Positions 35,763 to 40,891 of a stretch of 40,891 bases of DNA are shown here, one piece after another. The notes beneath the pieces are model-generated. The model searched no databases and was not told the DNA's origin. It saw only the letters and a list, made by a program, of their open reading frames with translations. The stretch's first letter is position 1. Each line of letters begins with the position of its first letter. The stretch is from Flavobacteriaceae bacterium (GTDB lineage Bacteria; Bacteroidota; Bacteroidia; Flavobacteriales; Flavobacteriaceae). The translations under genes and the position numbers were made by a program. The DNA lies in the NCBI GenBank assembly GCA_002698745.1, contig PAAD01000012.1:1-40891 (forward strand), given 5' to 3'.

Positions 35763-38700
35763 TTAATTCAGCTTATAAACAATAGGGTATCCATCCAAGG
35801 CTTCTAACAACTCACCGCCAACATGCACTTTAAGTTTGCGGCTCGTGGTATGCAACTTAATCTCATCTTCAGTTTCATAGAATGTCATATCTACTTTGTG
35901 ATCACCCTTGTGCTTTTTAAAAAGCTCATATAAAAAGGAAGCCAACTTTTCGTCTGCCTGAGTCACATCCAATTTGAGAGTTATTTTGTGTGTGCTAGTT
36001 GTTAAGGTATCCTGAAGGAGCTGAAAAGCATTGAACTGCATTCTAGGGGCACCTCTTTTCCCGGTTTCACGTTTCAACCATCCTTCTCTAACAGAAGCTT
36101 TGACGTGGATAAAATTGTCCTCAACCAAAAAGTGCCGATACTTTAGGTACTCCTCTCCAAATATTTTAAATTGATAAGAGTCTTCAAAGTCTTCTAATCC
36201 AAATATTGCCCAGCCTTTTCCATTTTTTGATACTCGGTGGTCTACCTCTCCAACCATACCACCAAAACTCAACTCCCTATTTACCAAAGCATCCATATCA
36301 TTGAACACCCCAAGTTTGGCATTACAAAAATGTTTCATAGCCGGCGCAAAATCATCAAGTGGGTGGGCTGAAATGTAAATTCCTACCACTTCTTTTTCTT
36401 GCTTTAATTCCTTGAGTGCTGTCCATGGCTCACAGTTAGGTAATTCAGGTGTGGCTATTGTCACTTCGGCGTCAGCACCAAACAAACTAACTTGTGAGGA
36501 TTGTTCATTTTCTTGATGTTGGGCTCCGAATTTAAGAGCCTTTTCAACAAAAGTCACACCATCTCCATTGTGATGAAAATACTGGGAACGAGATGCATCA
36601 GACAATGAATCTAAACCACCTGCTAGTATCAAGCTTTCAAACGATTTTTTGTTAGCTGATCGTAGATCAATGCGTTGTGTTAAATCAAAAATAGATTTAT
36701 AAGGCTTAACCTTACGGTGCTCAACAATGGTCTCAACTGCACCTCTGCCAACACCCTTAACAGCTCCCATACCAAAACGGATAGCACCTTTGTTGTTTAC
36801 CGTAAACTTATAAAACGATTCATTTACGTCAGGACCAAGAACCAAAATACCCATCCTTCGACACTCCTCCATAAAGAAGCTAACCTGCTTGATATCATTC
36901 ATATTATTTGACAATACTGCTGCCATATACTCTGCAGGATAGTTTGCTTTCAAATAAGCCGTTTGATAGGCAATCCAAGCATAACAAGTGGAGTGAGATT
37001 TATTAAAGGCATAGGAGGCAAAAGCCTCCCAGTCCTTCCATATTTTTTCTAGGACCTCTCTTGGGTGTCCAAGTTCTTCACCGCCGTCAAGAAACTTTGG
37101 CTTTAACTGTTGAAGTAAGGCGAAAATCTTTTTCCCCATTGCCTTGCGTAATACATCGGCTTCCCCTTTGGTGAAACCTGCTAATGCTTGAGATAATTGC
37201 ATCACTTGTTCCTGATATACAGTAATTCCATATGTCTGTTTGAGGTGTTGCTCCATTTCTGGTAAATCATAAGAGATTTCTTCTACACCATTTTTTCTAC
37301 GTATAAAACTCGGTATGTATTCAAGCGGACCTGGCCGGTATAAGGCATTCATGGCAATCAGATCCTCAAACACATTCGGTTTTAAATCGCGAAGGTATTT
37401 TTGCATCCCTGCACTTTCATACTGAAAAATACCAATCGTTTCACCGCGTTGAAATAAAGTGTAAGTGGGGCCATCATCAAGTAGAAATTCGTCAGGTTTG
37501 AGCTCAATATTACGTTGGTATTTGACAATTTTTACCGTGTCTTTTATAAGCGTAAGTGTCTTCAGCCCCAAAAAGTCCATTTTCAGTAGCCCTGCATCCT
37601 CCACAACAGAATTGTCAAACTGAGTAACAAACAAATCGGAGTCCTTAGCGGTAGCAATAGGAACAAACTCTGTAATATCGTCAGGAGTAATAATTACACC
37701 GCATGCATGTGTTCCAGTATTACGCAATGAACCCTCAAGTATTTGGGCCTGCTTGAGTGTCTCAGCCTCTAAGTCGTTTCCTTCAGCGATGGATTTTAAT
37801 TGGGCTACACGAGCAAACTCATCAGATCGCAAGGCTTCTTTTAATTCCTTGTCTTCAAGATTAAAAATTTTCTTCAACTTCATATTTGGAACCAGCTTGG
37901 CCACCCGATCTGCATCACCCAACGACAAGTCCAACACCCGTGCTGTATCCCGGATAGAAGATTTGGCTGCCATAGTACCATATGTAATGATTTGAGCGAC
38001 TTGGTTTGACCCGTACTTTTCAATTACATAATCAATAACTTTTGATCTTCCTTCGTCGTCAAAATCAATATCAATATCAGGCAAGCTTACTCGGTCAGGA
38101 TTTAGGAAACGCTCAAAAAGTAAGTCGTACTTAATCGGGTCAATATTAGTAATCTTAAGGCAGTATGCAACCACGGAGCCTGCTGCAGATCCACGTCCTG
38201 GTCCAACCGATACATCCATTTCTCTTGCCGCGGCAATAAAATCTTCTACAATTAAAAAGTAACCTGGATATCCTGTGTTTTTAATAACGCTTAATTCAAA
38301 ATCAATACGTTCTGTAAGCTCATCATTTAAAGAACCATACCGGGTCTTAGCCCCTAAATATGTGATGTGGCGAAGGTAGGCATTTTCGCCCCGCTTCCCC
38401 CCATCGGAGGCATCCTCAGCAGATTGAAATGCATCAGGAATATCAAATTTTGGAAGCAATACTTCTCGTACCAAATCAAAAGCAGTTATTTTATCTAATA
38501 TTTCGGCTATGCTTTCCAATGCTTGTGGCACATCGGCAAACAATTCTTGCATCTGTGCTGATGTCTTAAAATAATATTCTTGGTTTGGAAGTCCATACCT
38601 GTAACCACGACCACGACCAATAGGAGTGGATTGTTTTTCTCCATCCTTAACACACAGTAATATATCATGTGCATTGGCTTCTTCTTGCTTTATATAAAAT

Positions 38701-40094
38701 ACAGAGTTAGTCGCGACAAGTTTTACATTATGCCTTTGTGAAAACTGAATAAGCACAGGGTTGATACGATTTTCATCCTCCTGTTTGTGGCGCATGATCT
38801 CAATGTATAGATCTTCTTGAAACTGTTCTTTCCACCACAACAGCGCCTCCTCTGCCTGGTTTTCTCCTACGTTGAGTAATTTAGAAGACACTTCACCATA
38901 AATATTTCCGGTAAGTACAATGAGGTTGTCTTTGTATTGCTTTATTAATTTTCTATCAATACGAGGCACATAATAGAAGCCTTTGGTGTAAGCCAAGGAC
39001 GATAGTTTGGATAGGTTTTGGTAACCTGCTTTATTTTTGGCAAGAAAAACGATTTGGTAACCATTATCCCTGCGACTTCGGTCTAAGTGATCTTCACAAA
39101 CATTTAGTGTAATTCCTACTATGGGTTTAAGCGGCGGTCTATCGTCATCTTCAGCGCGCTTGGCATTTACTTGTTTAACAGATTTTACAAAATGGAATGC
39201 ACCCATTAAATTACCTAAGTCTGTTAATGCTACTGCAGGCATCCCCATTTGGTCTGCTGTTTCAGCTAGTTCTTTTACCCTAATAGTCGATTGCAAGACC
39301 GTAAATTGCGAAAGTGTATGCAAATGTGCAAAAGGAGTGTTAGGCGCAGTTTTAGTAAGTGCAGCTGCTGGAGAATCAGGAGCTTGCATGTCTTGAATTA
39401 ATTTTGCTGATGCTGCCTTTAGATTGGTATGCGATAAACCTATTAACGGGACAGATTTTTTAAAGGTTTCATTTAGCCTTGACACAAGGAGTTCGCCATT
39501 TGTGATTTGGCTTACAGGAAATTTGTTTTGACGCAGCAACTCGAAAAACGTACGTGCTGTAGCCTCTACATCTGCAGTGGCATTGTGAACTTGGTCAAAG
39601 CTGTCATTAAATAACTGTTTGTAAAGTTCTGAAAGGGTTGGCAGTTTAAATCTTCCCCCTCTGCCACCAGGTATTTGACATAGCGCAGCTGTATGCTCTG
39701 TACAAGTATCTAAAATTGGGGTTTTGGTAATGGAAGTATCCAGGCCTAAGCGGTCTAGCTCTGCACCAATAATATTGACATCAAACTTCACATTGTGACC
39801 AATAATGTATTTTGATTTGGCCAGTGCAACGGTAAAGTCTGCTAAAATTGCATTTATAGCACTGCCTTCTTTTGTAGCTAACGCTGTACTAATTCCATGT
39901 ATCTGTTCTGACTCATAAGGAATATCGAAGCCATCAGGAGTAACAGTAAAATCCTTGTGTTCGATACAGTTGCCAAAGCCATCGTGTAGTTGCCACGCAA
40001 TTTGAATACATCGCGGCCAATTTTCATGATCTGAAATAGGCGCATCCCAGAGTTTCGGTAAACCTGTGGTCTCAGTATCAAAAACTAAAAACAT
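35763..40094 (-). CDS. dnaE: DNA polymerase III alpha subunit with fused N-terminal exonuclease
   Basis: 1443 residues. Residues 1-190 are a DnaQ-type DEDDh 3'-5' exonuclease: Asp6/Glu8 in FDTETTG, Asp105 in GHNVKFD, His170/Asp175 in HNATADVEAT. A PHP domain follows from about 254 (HLHTLSQFTVLQS, ALTDLGNLMGAF), then the C-family polymerase core with GPGRGSAAGS (631-640) and PDIDIDF (672-678), whose acidic residues bind the catalytic metals. After it come the HhH region (about 1120-1180) and an OB-fold plus C-terminal tail. It is the replicative polymerase. The fused exonuclease provides proofreading in cis; I believe this layout is usual in Bacteroidota. The PHP metal site looks degenerate (see findings). 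Confidence 0.97.
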   Translation of the reverse strand: MFLVFDTETTGLPKLWDAPISDHENWPRCIQIAWQLHDGFGNCIEHKDFTVTPDGFDIPYESEQIHGISTALATKEGSAINAILADFTVALAKSKYIIGHNVKFDVNIIGAELDRLGLDTSITKTPILDTCTEHTAALCQIPGGRGGRFKLPTLSELYKQLFNDSFDQVHNATADVEATARTFFELLRQNKFPVSQITNGELLVSRLNETFKKSVPLIGLSHTNLKAASAKLIQDMQAPDSPAAALTKTAPNTPFAHLHTLSQFTVLQSTIRVKELAETADQMGMPAVALTDLGNLMGAFHFVKSVKQVNAKRAEDDDRPPLKPIVGITLNVCEDHLDRSRRDNGYQIVFLAKNKAGYQNLSKLSSLAYTKGFYYVPRIDRKLIKQYKDNLIVLTGNIYGEVSSKLLNVGENQAEEALLWWKEQFQEDLYIEIMRHKQEDENRINPVLIQFSQRHNVKLVATNSVFYIKQEEANAHDILLCVKDGEKQSTPIGRGRGYRYGLPNQEYYFKTSAQMQELFADVPQALESIAEILDKITAFDLVREVLLPKFDIPDAFQSAEDASDGGKRGENAYLRHITYLGAKTRYGSLNDELTERIDFELSVIKNTGYPGYFLIVEDFIAAAREMDVSVGPGRGSAAGSVVAYCLKITNIDPIKYDLLFERFLNPDRVSLPDIDIDFDDEGRSKVIDYVIEKYGSNQVAQIITYGTMAAKSSIRDTARVLDLSLGDADRVAKLVPNMKLKKIFNLEDKELKEALRSDEFARVAQLKSIAEGNDLEAETLKQAQILEGSLRNTGTHACGVIITPDDITEFVPIATAKDSDLFVTQFDNSVVEDAGLLKMDFLGLKTLTLIKDTVKIVKYQRNIELKPDEFLLDDGPTYTLFQRGETIGIFQYESAGMQKYLRDLKPNVFEDLIAMNALYRPGPLEYIPSFIRRKNGVEEISYDLPEMEQHLKQTYGITVYQEQVMQLSQALAGFTKGEADVLRKAMGKKIFALLQQLKPKFLDGGEELGHPREVLEKIWKDWEAFASYAFNKSHSTCYAWIAYQTAYLKANYPAEYMAAVLSNNMNDIKQVSFFMEECRRMGILVLGPDVNESFYKFTVNNKGAIRFGMGAVKGVGRGAVETIVEHRKVKPYKSIFDLTQRIDLRSANKKSFESLILAGGLDSLSDASRSQYFHHNGDGVTFVEKALKFGAQHQENEQSSQVSLFGADAEVTIATPELPNCEPWTALKELKQEKEVVGIYISAHPLDDFAPAMKHFCNAKLGVFNDMDALVNRELSFGGMVGEVDHRVSKNGKGWAIFGLEDFEDSYQFKIFGEEYLKYRHFLVEDNFIHVKASVREGWLKRETGKRGAPRMQFNAFQLLQDTLTTSTHKITLKLDVTQADEKLASFLYELFKKHKGDHKVDMTFYETEDEIKLHTTSRKLKVHVGGELLEALDGYPIVYKLN

Positions 40095-40168
40095 GTTAAT
40101 GGATTAGCCAACTAATTTAGTGAAGTTAGTATGTAAAATATACGCTATTGAATGTGAAGTTATTAACG

Positions 40169-40199
40169 TTTGGTAAAATCAAAAAATAGTGTAGATTTG
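40169..40199 (+). promoter_or_regulatory. Full Bacteroidota promoter for rpsP (TTTG-N19-TAGATTTG)
   Basis: TTTG at 40169-40172, a 19-nt spacer, and TAGATTTG at 40192-40199 match the -33/-7 consensus TTTG-N19-TAnnTTTG exactly. It is the best promoter in the window, as expected for a ribosomal protein operon. The 5' leader is about 40 nt and holds a small GGGT/ACCC hairpin (40217-40229). Confidence 0.8.
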
Positions 40200-40245
40200 C
40201 CACGCATTAATAACAAGGGTTTTGCACCCAAAAATTTAATTTGAT

Positions 40246-40891
40246 ATGTCAGTAAAAATTCGTCTTCAAAGACACGGCAAAAAGGGAAAACCTTTCTACT
40301 GGGTAGTTGTAGCAGATGCACGTTCTAAGAGAGATGGTCGCTACCTAGAAAAAATAGGTACTTACAATCCCAACACTAACCCAGCAACATTGAAAATCGA
40401 TGTCGACAACGCTGTTAATTGGCTTCAAAATGGAGCACAACCAACAGACACAGCTCGTAACTTACTTTCTGAAGTAGGTGCTATGTTGAAAAACCACCTG
40501 ATTAATGGTGTTCACAAAGGTGCGCTTAAAGAAGAAGAGGTTGAAACAAAATTCGAAGCATGGTTGGCTGAAAAAGCATCACGCAACACAATTAATATTG
40601 AAAAAATTTCCAAAGCTAAAGCCGACAAAAAAGCCAAAATTTTAGCTGCTGAAAAAGAAGTTAGCGAAAAACGTAAGGCTGATGCCGAAGCTGCAATGGC
40701 AGAGAAAGAGGCTGCTGCTGAACAGGCTGCATCTGATGCTGTTGCTGAGGAAGCCGCATCTGAACCTATTGCTGAAGAAGCTGCCCCCGAGGCTGTTGCC
40801 GAAGAAGCCGCATCTGAGCCTGTTGCTGAGGAAGCTGCACCCGAAGCACCTGCTGAAGAAGCCGCATCTGAGCCTGTTGCTGAGGAAGCTG
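40246..40891 (+). CDS. rpsP: 30S ribosomal protein S16 with long repetitive C-terminal tail (cut by right edge)
   Basis: 215 codons are visible from ATG 40246 with no stop. The S16 core is clear at the N-terminus: [66 protein letters not shown]. coli S16 is 82 residues. Here the chain continues with a Lys-rich helical segment (about 95-145) and then Ala/Glu/Pro repeats of nine residues (VAEEAASEP alternating with VAEEAAPEA). S16 binds 16S rRNA early in 30S assembly. Bacteroidota S16 proteins often have extensions, but this tail is long and still open at the edge. Usually followed by rimM, which is outside the window. Confidence 0.95.
   Translation, partial: MSVKIRLQRHGKKGKPFYWVVVADARSKRDGRYLEKIGTYNPNTNPATLKIDVDNAVNWLQNGAQPTDTARNLLSEVGAMLKNHLINGVHKGALKEEEVETKFEAWLAEKASRNTINIEKISKAKADKKAKILAAEKEVSEKRKADAEAAMAEKEAAAEQAASDAVAEEAASEPIAEEAAPEAVAEEAASEPVAEEAAPEAPAEEAASEPVAEEA
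40741..40891 (+). repeat. 27-bp tandem repeats (54-bp higher-order unit) in rpsP
   Basis: Units start at 40741, 40768, 40795, 40822, 40849 and 40876, and the last is cut by the window edge. They alternate between ...GCATCTGAGCCT (SEP) and ...GCACCCGAAGCA (PEA) endings, giving a 54-bp dimer. Units of the same type are nearly identical, which suggests recent expansion by slippage or unequal exchange. Confidence 0.9.

Overview
The window is a compact, AT-rich chromosomal segment from a member of the Bacteroidota, almost certainly family Flavobacteriaceae. Three things point there. It carries the gliding / type IX secretion (T9SS) operon gldK-gldL-gldM-gldN. Several promoters match the Bacteroidota -7 element TAnnTTTG, and one of them has a TTTG box exactly 19 nt upstream. 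It also has bacterial mevalonate-pathway genes and a DnaE polymerase with a fused proofreading exonuclease. I cannot fix a genus from sequence alone. No rRNA, CRISPR array, insertion sequence or prophage is visible.

Layout. Positions 1-1008 (minus) hold the N-terminal part of a secreted DUF5011/Ig-like repeat protein cut by the left edge. A 64-residue conserved small protein follows (1264-1458, minus). From 10183 leftward runs topA, a degenerate arginase-fold gene, then gldK-L-M-N ending at a terminator near 1890. To the right of topA, a divergent rightward set begins with miaB, a sigma-54 activator, lptE, a TPR-like gene and secG. It is followed by groES-groEL, a GAF-domain gene, purH, and the cell-shape/elongasome operon mreB-mreC-mreD-mrdA-rodA (to 24213). 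A tail-specific protease gene faces it (24215-26356, minus).

The next rightward operon is surE, a small membrane protein, lpxB and an NlpC/P60 lipoprotein (26485-29108). A minus-strand pair, a POT peptide transporter and a periplasmic thioredoxin-like protein, follows. A mevalonate-pathway pair (HMG-CoA reductase and a GYDIA-type GHMP kinase) ends at a strong terminator. Then come an MscS-family channel, an isolated tRNA-Asp, trxA and dnaE (minus). The right edge cuts rpsP, whose S16 core carries a long Ala/Glu/Pro tail built of 27-bp tandem repeats.

Functional themes are envelope biogenesis (LptE, SecG, LpxB, Mre/PBP2/RodA, NlpC/P60, Prc), the T9SS motor and its outer-membrane ring, protein folding, and core information processing. 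This is mostly conserved backbone. The less explained signals are the arginase-fold protein lacking metal ligands beside the gld operon, a sigma-54-type promoter at groES near a sigma-54 activator gene, a terminator that abuts the start codon of the GAF gene, a possible small RNA ahead of the MscS gene, and the expanding S16 tail. I do not see a clear new multi-gene system.
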